NCBI GenBank assembly: GCA_949294455.1
Contig: CASFHD010000002.1
Location: 98,579-150,673, forward strand
Direction of reading: 5' to 3'
Source of the DNA: an uncultured Christensenella sp.
Lineage (GTDB): Bacteria; Bacillota; Clostridia; Christensenellales; UBA1242
Length of the DNA: 52,095 bases
Positions 35,001-43,644 of the stretch are shown in pieces. Every line of letters begins with the position of its first letter. Within the stretch, counting starts at the first letter, position 1. Below the pieces are notes generated by a model. That model ran no database searches. It was not told the DNA's origin and saw only the letters and a list, made by a program, of their open reading frames with translations. A program made the translations under genes and the position numbers.

Positions 35001-36056
35001 ATGGGTCTTTTTAGTAAATTCAAAAAACAGTTTTTATCAGTAATCGAATGGAAAGATAATTCAAAAGATGTTATTGTTTATAGATATCCTTTGGAAGATA
35101 GAGATGAAATAATGAATAGTTCTACTTTAGTAGTTAGAGAAAGTCAATCGGCTCTCTTTATTCATAAAGGTCAAATTTGTGATGTGTTTGGTCCTGGTAC
35201 ATATAAATTAAGTACTGAAAATATACCTTTTTTGACAAAACTTTTAAGTTTGCCAACTGGTTTTGATAGTCCTATTAAAGCAGAAGTTTATTTTGTAAAT
35301 ACTAAACAATTTATAGGTCAAAAATGGGGAACACAAAATCCTATAATGATGAGAGATGCTGATTTTGGAAATGTTCGTATTAGAGGTTTTGGGACATATA
35401 ATTTTAGAGTGAGCGATCCTGGTAAATTTATGAAAGAAGTATTTGGAACAAATGCTGTTTACAGAGTTGCTGATGTAGCTGAACAGTTGCGTCCTGTATT
35501 AGTATCAGCTCTAACAGATACCATAGCTGAAAATAAAATTAGTGCTTTAGATCTTGCATCTAATTATAGGGAAATAGCTGATGAAACTAAAAAGATTGTT
35601 TCTATAGAATTTGACAAATTAGGTCTTAAAATTTCTAATTTTGTAATTGAAAATATTTCACTACCTGATGATGTAGAAAAGGCGTTAGATGAACGCACAA
35701 AATTAGGTGTTCTTGGCGACAAAATGGGAACTTATGCTCAATATAAAACAGCTAATGCTATTGAAGATGCTGCAAATAATCCAAATGGTGCAAATTTCGC
35801 AGCTATTGGTGTAGGATTAGGTGCATCTGGTGCAATGGGTGGTATGTTTAATTCATCTTTGCAAAACGCAAAAGATGAAGAACCAAAGAAAAAGGGAGAA
35901 AGAATAGACTGCTTTAGTTGTGGTGCTAGTATCCCTGCAAAAGCAAAATTTTGTCCAGAATGTGGTGCTAAACTTGGCAAATTTTGTCCTAATTGCGGTA
36001 AGATTGTAAATAAAAATGCAAAATTCTGTTCAGAATGTGGGACTAAGGTGGAATAA
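35001..36056 (+). CDS. SPFH-domain protein with C-terminal double zinc ribbon (YdjI-like)
   Basis: The 351-residue protein opens with a short basic N-terminus and an SPFH/band 7 domain, about residues 20-250. The segments SALFIHKGQICDVFGPGTYKLST, VRIRGFGTYNFRVSDPGKFM and ALTDTIAENKISALDLA match the YdjI group of SPFH proteins, once named virion-core-like. A glycine-rich linker follows (GVGLGASGAMGGMF), then CFSCGASIPAKAKFCPECG and CPNCGKIVNKNAKFCSECG, two zinc ribbons. YdjI in Bacillus associates with membrane stress responses. This protein lacks a clear membrane span and may oligomerise on the membrane. The ATG follows AAAGGAG. Confidence 0.88.
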   Translation: MGLFSKFKKQFLSVIEWKDNSKDVIVYRYPLEDRDEIMNSSTLVVRESQSALFIHKGQICDVFGPGTYKLSTENIPFLTKLLSLPTGFDSPIKAEVYFVNTKQFIGQKWGTQNPIMMRDADFGNVRIRGFGTYNFRVSDPGKFMKEVFGTNAVYRVADVAEQLRPVLVSALTDTIAENKISALDLASNYREIADETKKIVSIEFDKLGLKISNFVIENISLPDDVEKALDERTKLGVLGDKMGTYAQYKTANAIEDAANNPNGANFAAIGVGLGASGAMGGMFNSSLQNAKDEEPKKKGERIDCFSCGASIPAKAKFCPECGAKLGKFCPNCGKIVNKNAKFCSECGTKVE

Positions 36057-36057
36057 T

Positions 36058-36429
36058 ATGAATAGTAGAAATTATAAAGATGTTTATCACGGAAAAAAAG
36101 ACTTAAATATTTTATCAATTATTATTTTATTAATTTCTGTTGCTATAATTTCTGTTGGAGTTGTATTAATTATTGTTGGTGCAAAGAATACAGGTAAGGT
36201 TGCAACTGTTATCGAAATAGTTTTTGGTTCATTGCTTTCAATAGCAGGGCTTGTTGGGCTTATCGCTTCTATAATTATGTTAATTATATCTAATTCAATG
36301 AAGGTTGATATAGGGAGCGTAAAAGAGGGGAATATCGCAAAAATTGGAACTGTAAATGCAAAAATGTGTGATATTTGTGGTACAGAACTAGATGACTCTG
36401 GAGTTTGCCCTAATTGTAAGAGAGAATGA
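36058..36429 (+). CDS. two-span membrane protein with C-terminal zinc ribbon
   Basis: The start at 36058 is behind AAGGTGG; an upstream in-frame ATG at 36016 falls inside the SPFH gene. The 123 residues contain two membrane spans, about residues 17-42 and 54-82, then a soluble end with CDICGTELDDSGVCPNCKRE, a four-cysteine ribbon. It overlaps nothing but follows the SPFH stop by one base, so it is translationally coupled. It could anchor the SPFH complex in the membrane; this is an inference from the shared ribbons and operon. Confidence 0.78.
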   Translation: MNSRNYKDVYHGKKDLNILSIIILLISVAIISVGVVLIIVGAKNTGKVATVIEIVFGSLLSIAGLVGLIASIIMLIISNSMKVDIGSVKEGNIAKIGTVNAKMCDICGTELDDSGVCPNCKRE

Positions 36430-36464
36430 GTAATTGAAATAAGATTCATTTGATTAGTCTATTA

Positions 36465-36535
36465 TTTTAAAACTAATAAAAAGGAACTTTGATTTATATG
36501 GGAAGTTCCTTTTGTTTTTTTAACTAGTTTCAAAA
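36465..36535. repeat. 70-base palindromic element with internal terminator
   Basis: The left arm TTTTAAAACTAAT is at 36465-36477; the right arm AACTAGTTTCAAAA at 36522-36535 is its near complement. Inside, AAAGGAACTT and AAGTTCCTTT (ten pairs) lead into a T-run, a strong terminator. It lies between convergent genes and probably ends both. Confidence 0.75.
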
Positions 36536-36559
36536 TGTTTTAAACCTTTGTATCCTTTT

Positions 36560-37360
36560 TTAAAGTTTCAATTGATTTTTATCCTCATCGGATTCATTTG
36601 AATGTGTTAGAAGTATATTTCTTATTATATTATTAAAACTATCCGTAATAGCATCAATATCGTTTAAAAGATTTTTATTGTGAGTAGTTAGTTTTAATAT
36701 TAATATTGGCGTGCTTAATTCTTCGATTATATCATTTGACGTGAATAATGATATGTAATCAATGTTAAAAGCTTTGACAATTTTAACTAATGTTTCGCAA
36801 TTTTTAATGATGTTTTTCGGTATGTTTTTTATTGTCTTACTTATTTTCTTATCTATATTATTTAATTCAGTAAGATATTTCTTAAATGTCGATTTGATAA
36901 ATAGTACTTCTAACATTTCTTCAGGATTAAACTTAGCATTGTATATAATTTCTATTATTTTCTTTGTTAATTCATAATACGCTTTGTACGTTATTAACAG
37001 CTCTAAATTGTTATATATGTTATTAATGTTGTTTAAATACTCTGCGACTATTTTTATTATTAATAATCCTAAATAATATGAAGCATAATCGTAATTTGAT
37101 ACATATATAAATTCATTTTTTTTGTTTGATTTTAAAATTTCCTTAGTTATTTCTTCTGTTCTTAAAAATGCTGGATTATTATCAATTGCTTTTATTATAT
37201 TTGTTGCATAAATATTAAAATCATTAGTATTGTAATATGTTTTAGCATTAATCAATGATTCAATTATTTCTTTGCTTCCAATATCGCTATCGCTATGTGT
37301 TAATTCAGATTTTAAAAAATTGTAATTAAACATTTTGTATTGACATTTACCATTATACAT
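36560..37360 (-). CDS. hypothetical helical protein, 266 aa
   Basis: Family not recognised. The product is soluble, rich in Ile, Asn, Lys and Leu, and predicted almost wholly helical, with no motif that I can name. A start at 37360 has an AAGGA element 12 bases upstream; an ATG nine codons later lacks one. It ends 25 bases from the palindromic terminator element and faces the SPFH operon. Nothing in the context gives a role. Confidence 0.6.
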   Translation of the reverse strand: MYNGKCQYKMFNYNFLKSELTHSDSDIGSKEIIESLINAKTYYNTNDFNIYATNIIKAIDNNPAFLRTEEITKEILKSNKKNEFIYVSNYDYASYYLGLLIIKIVAEYLNNINNIYNNLELLITYKAYYELTKKIIEIIYNAKFNPEEMLEVLFIKSTFKKYLTELNNIDKKISKTIKNIPKNIIKNCETLVKIVKAFNIDYISLFTSNDIIEELSTPILILKLTTHNKNLLNDIDAITDSFNNIIRNILLTHSNESDEDKNQLKL

Positions 37361-37559
37361 ATTATTTCTTATTCCTTTTAGTTAATTATTTTTAAAATAT
37401 TCTATTACCAACTAAGATTTCGTCTGTAATTTAACATTGTTGCAATTATTTGTCAATGTTTAAAGTTTTTTTAATAAAAATTTTCACTTTATTTATATTA
37501 AAATTCTATTATTTAGTTGATTAATTGTGATTTTGCTTGTTTTTTTTAAAAATACCCCC

Positions 37560-37588
37560 TTGTCAAAACTAAAACTCTGTGGTAAAAT
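37560..37588 (+). promoter_or_regulatory. promoter of the VirB6-like gene
   Basis: TTGTCA at 37560-37565, 17 bases, TAAAAT at 37583-37588. The start of transcription falls about ten bases before the ATG at 37605. Confidence 0.75.
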
Positions 37589-37604
37589 ACGCTTGAGGAA
37601 TGTT

Positions 37605-40184
37605 ATGGGAGATTGGTTCGCATCAATTATTTCGGGGATTGTAGACAGTATATCTTTTTGGTTCTTATCAATAATATACTCTATTTTTTCTGCAATATTG
37701 ACTGCTTGCGATGTTATTAAAACTTGTTTTAATAAATTTGCAGGGATTGAAAACTTTGAAAATAGCAACAATGATATTATTTCTCAGGCTTTGGATTCAT
37801 CTGTAATTAAAAACTTGATGATTTCTTTGATTGTTTTGTGTGTAATATTGATGATAGTACTTACAATTATAACTATTATCAAAAATATGTATGCAACTAA
37901 TAAAATTGGTTGGAAAGCAATACTTTTAAATAATTTAAAGGGCTTCGTTGGATTTTTTGTAATACCGGCAGTTTGTATGTTTGGTATGTTGATAGGAAAT
38001 ATTGTGTTAAAAGCAATTGATGGAGCAACTAATTTAAGTGGATATTATTCGGTTAGTTCTATGCTGTTTAATACAACTTCTGATAAATCTGATTATATTA
38101 GTGTATTGATGGATAGCGATGATATTGATGATCAAAATTCAGCTTTTAAATTAGCTGAGTATTATGTTTCAGATGAAGTGGGGGATTTGTCAAAAGCGAT
38201 AGAATATTATTATAATTTTAATTGTAATGAATCTATTTATGAAAAGTCTTTATTGAACTTATCAGCAGAAGAAATTAAAAGTGCATCTTCTGAAAGTGGT
38301 AGTCTTGTTGAGACAACGGATTATAAAAAAGTGAGTGAACTTTATCCTAATGTTACTAGTTATGAGGACCTTTTAACTATTGTTTGGAATGTTCAAGATT
38401 TAGATAATTATGATTATTCATTAGATTATGACCTTTCACACAAAATTTATACTTTAAAAAATGGTGTTTATGAACAGGTAAGTGTCAATGAAATAATGAA
38501 TTTTAAATTAAGTAAAAATATTTCTAATTACTATATTTTACTTGAAGATACCTATGTTGATGACTTGGCAAAATTTGGTTTGATTTCTAAAATCTCTTAT
38601 TCTATAAGAACAGGCTTTACAGATAATTTTTTATCTTTCTTCAAAAACAACCCTAATGCTAGTTTCACTATTTCTACTGATAAAATATATGAAATTACAG
38701 ATATTTATTCAAAGTCTTATACCGTTAAATTTGACTCTACCGATAATGCTGGTAATATTATAAATAATTATCATTTAACTACTAAAAATGTTGTTTGTTT
38801 CTATTCTCTATCTGATATGAATCTATTTATGGCGATAATTGGTAGTTTGTTTATGGGCTACGCCTTTATAGTATTAATCATTGGACTAATCAAACGTATG
38901 TTTAACATAGTATTCTTATATGTGTTGTCACCAATACCGCTTTCAATGATCCCTTTTTCTGGACAAAGTGCATTTAATAACTGGAAAACTGATTTTATTA
39001 AAAATGTAATTGCTGGTTATTCGGCAGTGGCAGGATTAAACATATATTTTTCTGTGTATGATGTATTTAATAATATTACTTATTTTGGTGTTGCCTTCTG
39101 GGACGGCGTTATAAAATTCTTGGTATTTGTTGTAGGATTAATGTGTGTAAATGAAATTATTGATAGAATTTCATCATATATCGGTGGCGGGAATTTGTTT
39201 AGTGAAGGTAAATCAACTTATGGTACATTCAAAACCGGTATGTCTAAAGCTACTAATATTGTAACTTCTCCAATAAGGACAATAGCAAGTATTGGGGCTC
39301 GTACAAAGGCAGGATACGATGCCACTTTCTCTGGGCTCAAGGCTGAAGAAGAGACTTTAACCGGTAAAAAATATAAAGATTTTTCTGCTGGAGAAAAAGC
39401 GACAATTGTAGGTAAATCTTTATTAAAAGGTGGAACTGAACTAGTTAAAGGTGTAGGTTTTGAAGCATCTAAAGCAGTTGGTGCAGATATTGAAGGAAGT
39501 ATTAAATCAATTAAAGATACTGCTATAAATAAGTATAGAGAAGTTGAAAAAGAAACATTATTGCCAATAAACGACAGACTTAGAGATTTGGGTACATATA
39601 CTCTTAGCGGAAGAAATGGTTATAAAGAGTTTTTACAAAATCAAAAGAAAAATTGGGGTTCGTATTACAGAAATGTTACTTTAACTAAAGATGTTTTGGG
39701 TAACCCTGTTCAACCAGAATTTACTGAAGAAGGCAATAAATATGTTGAATTTAAAGTACCATTTAACGTGGCTGACAGACAAAACATTATAAATATTTTA
39801 AATAAAACTTTTGAACTAGAAAATTCTGTAACTGATAACGCAAACACCTCTGTAGGTAGCGAAAATCAATCTTTGGCAGAATCTCAAGTTGAAAGACTTA
39901 AAAAGGAGTTACAACAATTAATTCTTGGTGTAATTCATCCTGTTAGAAAAAACAACATTTTGACTGCTTACAGAAATAATATTGGTAATAATAATTTAAC
40001 TGTTAATGATATTATAAATGTAGAAAATGTTGCAAGACAGGAATTAGAACAAATTGTAGTAGATGAAGAAAATGCTAGAAATGAATTCCACAATATTGTT
40101 TCAAATGGATTTGAAAATATGGTGAATAATAAAGCATTTATTGAATACCTAAAATTAATACATAGAGATAATAAATATCATTAA
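37605..40184 (+). CDS. VirB6/TrbL-like polytopic membrane protein
   Basis: The ATG at 37605 (GAGG upstream, and downstream of the promoter) is preferred to in-frame codons further up. The 859-residue protein has hydrophobic spans near residues 8-35, 65-95, 110-140, 400-440, 470-495 and 510-530, with an extracellular loop of about 250 residues between spans 3 and 4. The segment FNIVFLYVLSPIPLSMIPFSGQSAFNNWK is typical of VirB6/TrbL-like channel proteins of Gram-positive conjugative elements (the Mbov_0396/CD0411 type). A soluble, charged C-terminal region of about 300 residues follows. No other type IV secretion gene is in this window, so it may mark an element continuing past the edge, or a remnant. 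Confidence 0.75.
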   Translation: MGDWFASIISGIVDSISFWFLSIIYSIFSAILTACDVIKTCFNKFAGIENFENSNNDIISQALDSSVIKNLMISLIVLCVILMIVLTIITIIKNMYATNKIGWKAILLNNLKGFVGFFVIPAVCMFGMLIGNIVLKAIDGATNLSGYYSVSSMLFNTTSDKSDYISVLMDSDDIDDQNSAFKLAEYYVSDEVGDLSKAIEYYYNFNCNESIYEKSLLNLSAEEIKSASSESGSLVETTDYKKVSELYPNVTSYEDLLTIVWNVQDLDNYDYSLDYDLSHKIYTLKNGVYEQVSVNEIMNFKLSKNISNYYILLEDTYVDDLAKFGLISKISYSIRTGFTDNFLSFFKNNPNASFTISTDKIYEITDIYSKSYTVKFDSTDNAGNIINNYHLTTKNVVCFYSLSDMNLFMAIIGSLFMGYAFIVLIIGLIKRMFNIVFLYVLSPIPLSMIPFSGQSAFNNWKTDFIKNVIAGYSAVAGLNIYFSVYDVFNNITYFGVAFWDGVIKFLVFVVGLMCVNEIIDRISSYIGGGNLFSEGKSTYGTFKTGMSKATNIVTSPIRTIASIGARTKAGYDATFSGLKAEEETLTGKKYKDFSAGEKATIVGKSLLKGGTELVKGVGFEASKAVGADIEGSIKSIKDTAINKYREVEKETLLPINDRLRDLGTYTLSGRNGYKEFLQNQKKNWGSYYRNVTLTKDVLGNPVQPEFTEEGNKYVEFKVPFNVADRQNIINILNKTFELENSVTDNANTSVGSENQSLAESQVERLKKELQQLILGVIHPVRKNNILTAYRNNIGNNNLTVNDIINVENVARQELEQIVVDEENARNEFHNIVSNGFENMVNNKAFIEYLKLIHRDNKYH

Positions 40185-40209
40185 ACAATCAAATAAAATA
40201 ATGTATTGT

Positions 40210-40440
40210 ATAATTTTTAAATATTATAAAAATTCAAAAAAATGTTGTAGTGTGCAATTTGAAAATATCATAAAAAATTAAAAAATTTGCAGTTGGATTT
40301 ATAAATACTTAAAAAAATCAAAGAAAATGAGATTTTTACAATCGTAGTAAAAATTCAAAAGTATTGTTGTTTGAAATTTATAGATGCTAACAAAAATCAA
40401 GGCAATGATATAATATGCAATTTATAATATTATAAAAAAA
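40210..40440. repeat. degenerate repeats of about 41 bases
   Basis: Blocks resembling AATTTRWAAATAYTATAAAAA recur near 40216, 40257, 40299, 40376 and 40420, each followed by an A-rich and then a GT-containing stretch. Identity between units is low. They form a noncoding 3' region of the VirB6-like gene. They are not CRISPR-like, since no unit is exactly repeated. Confidence 0.4.
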
Positions 40441-40479
40441 CAAATGAAATGATATAGTGGGTAATTAATAGGCATAGTT

Positions 40480-40516
40480 AAAGAACTTTATCCTTGTTTG
40501 ATAAAGTTCTTTTTCA
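40480..40516 (+). terminator. intrinsic terminator
   Basis: AAAGAACTTTATC at 40480-40492 pairs with GATAAAGTTCTTT at 40500-40512, 13 pairs, then T residues. The 40517-40761 DNA after it is empty. Confidence 0.9.
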
Positions 40517-40761
40517 TTTTAAATATTATAAAAATAATAAATTTTGCTAATTTATTAATAAATTATATTAAATATTACTTATTTGCTAATAAGTAATTTT
40601 ATTGATATGTTTTATTGGATTTTTATTTGTATAGTGATATTAGAAAAAGAGTTAATTTGTATTGATTAGATTTTTTTAACTGATATTAGTTGAATCATTT
40701 AATTAAAATTATTAAATCTATTAATAAATAGGTAAAATCAAAGTAAAAAATTTATATTTTA

Positions 40762-41199
40762 TTATGTTTTTGTTTTTAAAGTGTTGCCAAGAATATAGTC
40801 AATACTTACATTATAAAATTTTGCTATATCAATTAAATTAATAGTTTTAGGTAGTAAACCATCACGCCATCTATAATAATTGTATTCACTCATATTTAGT
40901 TTTTTCATAGTCTGTGCTATAGATAGCCCACTAGATTTTATCAAATTATCAAAATTTTCAAAAAATGTATTATCGTTTTGCTTTAAGAATTCTTTTCTAT
41001 CACTTAAGCCAAACAAAAAATCAAGCGAACAGTTAAAATAATTGGATATAGTAATCGCGATCTCAATTTTTGGATAATAATTTTTATTAAAATAACCATT
41101 TATCGTAGTCGATGATATATTTAAAGATTTTGATAACTTTAACCTTGATATGTTATTTTCAACTAATAACTCTTGTAATCTTTCTTGAAAATCATTCAT
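40762..41199 (-). CDS. XRE-family regulator with two HTH domains
   Basis: The 145-residue protein holds two helix-turn-helix units. The first is residues 6-65 (RLQELLVENNISRLKLSKSLNISSTTINGYFN, then YPKIEIAITISNYFNCSLDFLFG). The second is residues 80-138 (SGLSIAQTMKKLNMSEYNYYRWRDG, then NLIDIAKFYNVSIDYILG). There is no protease or effector domain. It lies 285 bases outside the left prophage repeat and is read away from it, opposite a divergent promoter at 41251. This is the layout of a repressor controlling mobile-element genes. Confidence 0.88.
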   Translation of the reverse strand: MNDFQERLQELLVENNISRLKLSKSLNISSTTINGYFNKNYYPKIEIAITISNYFNCSLDFLFGLSDRKEFLKQNDNTFFENFDNLIKSSGLSIAQTMKKLNMSEYNYYRWRDGLLPKTINLIDIAKFYNVSIDYILGNTLKTKT

Positions 41200-41204
41200 T
41201 TGAC

Positions 41205-41280
41205 ACTCTCACTACTTTCTATAATTTTAAATAAATTTTAAACTAAATGCTTGCATTAGAGAGTTGTGAGGGTGTATAAT
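41205..41280 (+). promoter_or_regulatory. divergent promoter with candidate XRE operators
   Basis: TTGCAT at 41251-41256, 18 bases, TATAAT at 41275-41280 point rightwards, away from the XRE gene. Related half-sites GACACTCTCAC (41212 region) and GAGAGTTGTGAGGGTG (41258-41273) lie on both sides of the intergenic span, the second inside the promoter spacer. No gene follows before the prophage repeat at 41485, so this transcript now runs into the prophage and the terminator at 41581. Confidence 0.55.
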
Positions 41281-41484
41281 ATAAAGTGTTAACAATAATT
41301 TTTATTTTATGCATAGTAATATAATTTTTAATTATTTTGTTAGTTTTTTATCATATTGTGTTAATTGTCAATTATTTATCTATAAAGTTATAAAATATGT
41401 TGTTATATTGTTTTTTATGTAGCAATAAAAAGTAAATTTTACGATTTTATGTAAATATTTATTTGTTTAATTTATAGCAAAAAT

Positions 41485-41510
41485 ATTGAAATATTAAAAA
41501 TTAATTTTAC
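41485..41510. repeat. attL: 26-base direct repeat, left copy
   Basis: Identical over 26 bases to 51962-51987 and starting ATTGAAATATTAAAAATTAA; it diverges immediately on both sides. It contains the palindrome AAAATTAATTTT. This is the likely recombination core. Confidence 0.8.
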
Positions 41511-41580
41511 TGCAAATATGTCAACTGTTTGAGAGAAGTTTTTTAAAAAAAATATAAATATTTTTAATTTTATATATTTT

Positions 41581-41614
41581 AAGGTAGTAAAGTATGTATT
41601 TTACTATCTTTTTT
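41581..41614 (+). terminator. terminator facing into the prophage
   Basis: AAGGTAGTAAA at 41581-41591 pairs with TTTACTATCTT at 41600-41610 (one G-U), followed by T residues on the plus strand. It would stop host transcription entering from 41251. Confidence 0.8.
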
Positions 41615-41625
41615 ATCTGTCTAAT

Positions 41626-41643
41626 ACTTCCACTAGTGGAAGT
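41626..41643. promoter_or_regulatory. 18-base perfect palindrome
   Basis: ACTTCCACTAGTGGAAGT reads the same on both strands. It lies in the phage intergenic region between attL and the transposase terminator. It may be a protein-binding operator or a transposase/recombinase site. Confidence 0.55.
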
Positions 41644-41656
41644 TGCGAAATTTTGA

Positions 41657-41691
41657 AAATAAAAAAGTCTATGGCAATAAAATTGTCATAG
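41657..41691 (-). terminator. terminator of the transposase gene
   Basis: On the minus strand, CTATGACAAT, a loop and ATTGCCATAG (one G-U) precede a T-run, 33 bases after the transposase stop. Confidence 0.82.
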
Positions 41692-41723
41692 TTCCTGAGT
41701 TTTTATTCAGTTGTAATTAAAAA

Positions 41724-42713
41724 TCATTCTACAACACCCCAATCAAGTAGTAATAATTCTTTTCGTTTCTGGTTAGGTGTCAACCAGTCTTTCGTACCGT
41801 CCCTTGTTTTAAGTACCGACATAGGTATATTATTAGAACGTTTTAAATATGCTTTCATTTGAAGTTTTAAATCTTCATATGAATAGAATTTTAACCACCT
41901 ATAAAAACGTTCATTGTCGGAACGGTGCGAACGTTCTACTTTTCCATTATGTCGTGGAGTTCGTGGCTTTATGAGTTTATGTTCGATTTTCTTTAATCGG
42001 CAAAACTTATCTAATAAGTGTTCTTTATCATTCTTTGTTTGTCTGGTATATGTAAACTCACTACCATTGTCAGTTTGAATTATATTAGGTTGATAACCAA
42101 AAAAGATTATTGCACGTTGCAAAAAGTCTATTGTATTTGTTGCTATATGTTCTTCATAAGGGTAGATATAACGTTCTCTTGTTGCTTCGTCAATTACTGT
42201 ATATTGATAAAATCTTTTTTCGGTTTTATATACACCGACGTAACATTCTCTTGGTACACACTTTACGTCAAGTTGCCATTTTTCGCCAATACGTGCTGGT
42301 GTCTCGTATGGTTGTGGCTTATATGGGTTACGTTTTTTAACTTCGCCATACCAACCACGTTTACGTAAGAAGTTATATAAACTCATAGGGTGTCGAGTGT
42401 ATGAATAATTTAACCTTAACTTTCCGTAAAGTTCATTAAGTCCAATGTTTGGGTTTCTACGTATTAAATCTTTAATATGTTTCACTTCTTCGTCGGTGTG
42501 TCTATTTGGGTGTAACATATTTTTTCGTGAAAATTTATTTTCTAAACTTTCAATAGTTCCGTCATACTGTTTTTTCCAGCGAAAAAGACTGCTAAACGAA
42601 CAGTGATAACGTTTAGCAACAAATTGTATTGTGCTGTGTTTCCATAGATTTAATGCTTTTAATTTTTCTTCTGGTGTGTATGCAGATTTATACACTTTCT
42701 TTTGTTTTCTCAT
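41724..42713 (-). CDS. DDE transposase (IS481/IS3-like) serving as presumed phage integrase
   Basis: The 329-residue protein starts with an HTH of the IS3/IS481 type (KLKALNLWKHS, then VAKRYHCSFSSLFRWKKQY), a second helical HTH region near 75-120, and a complete rve catalytic core. The triad is D149 in WQLDVK, D215 in QTDNGSEF and E260 in NGKVERSH. The D215-E260 gap is 44 residues, slightly above the usual 35. No terminal inverted repeats were found close to the gene, so it is not an obvious stand-alone IS. It is flanked by terminators on both sides. Inoviruses are known to use IS-type transposases for integration. Confidence 0.88.
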   Translation of the reverse strand: MRKQKKVYKSAYTPEEKLKALNLWKHSTIQFVAKRYHCSFSSLFRWKKQYDGTIESLENKFSRKNMLHPNRHTDEEVKHIKDLIRRNPNIGLNELYGKLRLNYSYTRHPMSLYNFLRKRGWYGEVKKRNPYKPQPYETPARIGEKWQLDVKCVPRECYVGVYKTEKRFYQYTVIDEATRERYIYPYEEHIATNTIDFLQRAIIFFGYQPNIIQTDNGSEFTYTRQTKNDKEHLLDKFCRLKKIEHKLIKPRTPRHNGKVERSHRSDNERFYRWLKFYSYEDLKLQMKAYLKRSNNIPMSVLKTRDGTKDWLTPNQKRKELLLLDWGVVE

Positions 42714-42750
42714 TTCTTCTGCTCCTTTAAATTTATTTTACAATAAAAAA

Positions 42751-42777
42751 ACTAGGTCATAAACAACCTAGTTTAAA
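42751..42777 (-). terminator. terminator between the Rep operon and the transposase
   Basis: Minus strand AAACTAGGT, loop, ACCTAGTTT, then seven T. It isolates the transposase from the replication genes. Confidence 0.88.
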
Positions 42778-42791
42778 ATTTATATTATTGA

Positions 42792-43010
42792 TTATCTCAT
42801 TAAGACCAGCATAGCATTTTTATGTCTTAACTGTTTTATCTCACGTTCAAGAGTGTCAATTCGCATATTTTTTTGAAGTAAAGAAATATTATAATTTTGA
42901 CAATCAGACAAAAAAGTCTGCTTTAATCTTTTGTTTTCTTCTCTCAATAATTTATTTTCATTTTCTAGTTTGTTTATATATTCTAACTTATTTGTTTGAT
43001 TATTTAACAT
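42792..43010 (-). CDS. small coiled-coil protein, 72 aa
   Basis: Residues 8-65 form one continuous heptad-like helix (KLEYINKLENENKLLREENKRLKQ, then LLQKNMRIDTLEREIKQLRHKNAMLVL). There is no membrane span. The start overlaps the end of the 214-residue gene and follows AAGGAG. It probably dimerises. A role as a replication or assembly cofactor is only suggested by its place right after Rep. Confidence 0.7.
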   Translation of the reverse strand: MLNNQTNKLEYINKLENENKLLREENKRLKQTFLSDCQNYNISLLQKNMRIDTLEREIKQLRHKNAMLVLMR

Positions 43011-43644
43011 TTTTCTTTTCTCCTTTTAATTTAAGTTTCTGATATGCTTTTTGCAACTCCCAAACAATATTTAATAATTGATTTTTTGTTTTACTTTCAA
43101 AATATGAGTATTCATATTCTTGTTTAGGATCATACGCTAATGGTATATCTTCTTCGTTAATCTCCGTTGTATCTTCTACAACTTTTTCGGCTTTATCTGT
43201 ACCGTCTTTTAAAGTTTTAATAAATTCACGTATTTGCTTAACTGTCATTTCTGGTTTTAATAGTTTATTGTCTATCGCATTAAAAATTGTTTCGTCAGAT
43301 AAAGTCAATAGTTCAAATAATTTTGAAGAAGTAAAGCCATATATTTGTGGAAACAACGTATAATGTCCGTCATCTCCAACGATAAATTTTTCAAAACATT
43401 GTTTATATCTGGAAACTGCTTTTTTGTCAAAACCAAATTTAGCAAGTAATTTATATGAGTTGTAATATTCGTTGTCTTTGGCTTTATAATAGTTGCCTTT
43501 ACAATAAGACCAAATTTTGTGTATTGTAACACACGTTTTTATAAAACTATCTTGTTGTCTGTAAAAACATTGTTTTAAATCTTTTATCAGTAAAGACAGT
43601 TCTTTGTCTTCAAAATCTAATTCGTTTATTACAAATTCTTCCAT
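43000..43644 (-). CDS. phage accessory protein, 214 aa
   Basis: Not recognised with confidence. It is soluble and helical, with an acidic N-terminus, a middle with KLLAKFGFDKKAVSRYKQCFEKF that looks DNA-binding, and a C-terminal SYFESKTKNQLLNIVWELQKAYQKLKL helix. The middle resembles HTH-like segments of plasmid or phage replication regulators. The ATG overlaps the Rep stop (TAATG), showing tight coupling to Rep. A regulator of Rep dosage is a reasonable guess. Confidence 0.7.
   Translation of the reverse strand: MEEFVINELDFEDKELSLLIKDLKQCFYRQQDSFIKTCVTIHKIWSYCKGNYYKAKDNEYYNSYKLLAKFGFDKKAVSRYKQCFEKFIVGDDGHYTLFPQIYGFTSSKLFELLTLSDETIFNAIDNKLLKPEMTVKQIREFIKTLKDGTDKAEKVVEDTTEINEEDIPLAYDPKQEYEYSYFESKTKNQLLNIVWELQKAYQKLKLKGEKKNVK

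Noticed and set aside
40210..40440. CRISPR array
   Set aside because: Units are only loosely alike, AT-rich, and no two are identical.
41485..41510. Chromosome dimer resolution (dif) site as attachment core
   Set aside because: The 26-mer does not show the two 11-base arms of Firmicutes dif sites by eye; a lineage-specific variant remains possible.
41724..42713. Stand-alone insertion sequence inside the prophage
   Set aside because: No inverted terminal repeats or target duplication were found at its borders, and the gene sits between phage terminators next to the att repeat, the expected integrase place. Not excluded entirely.
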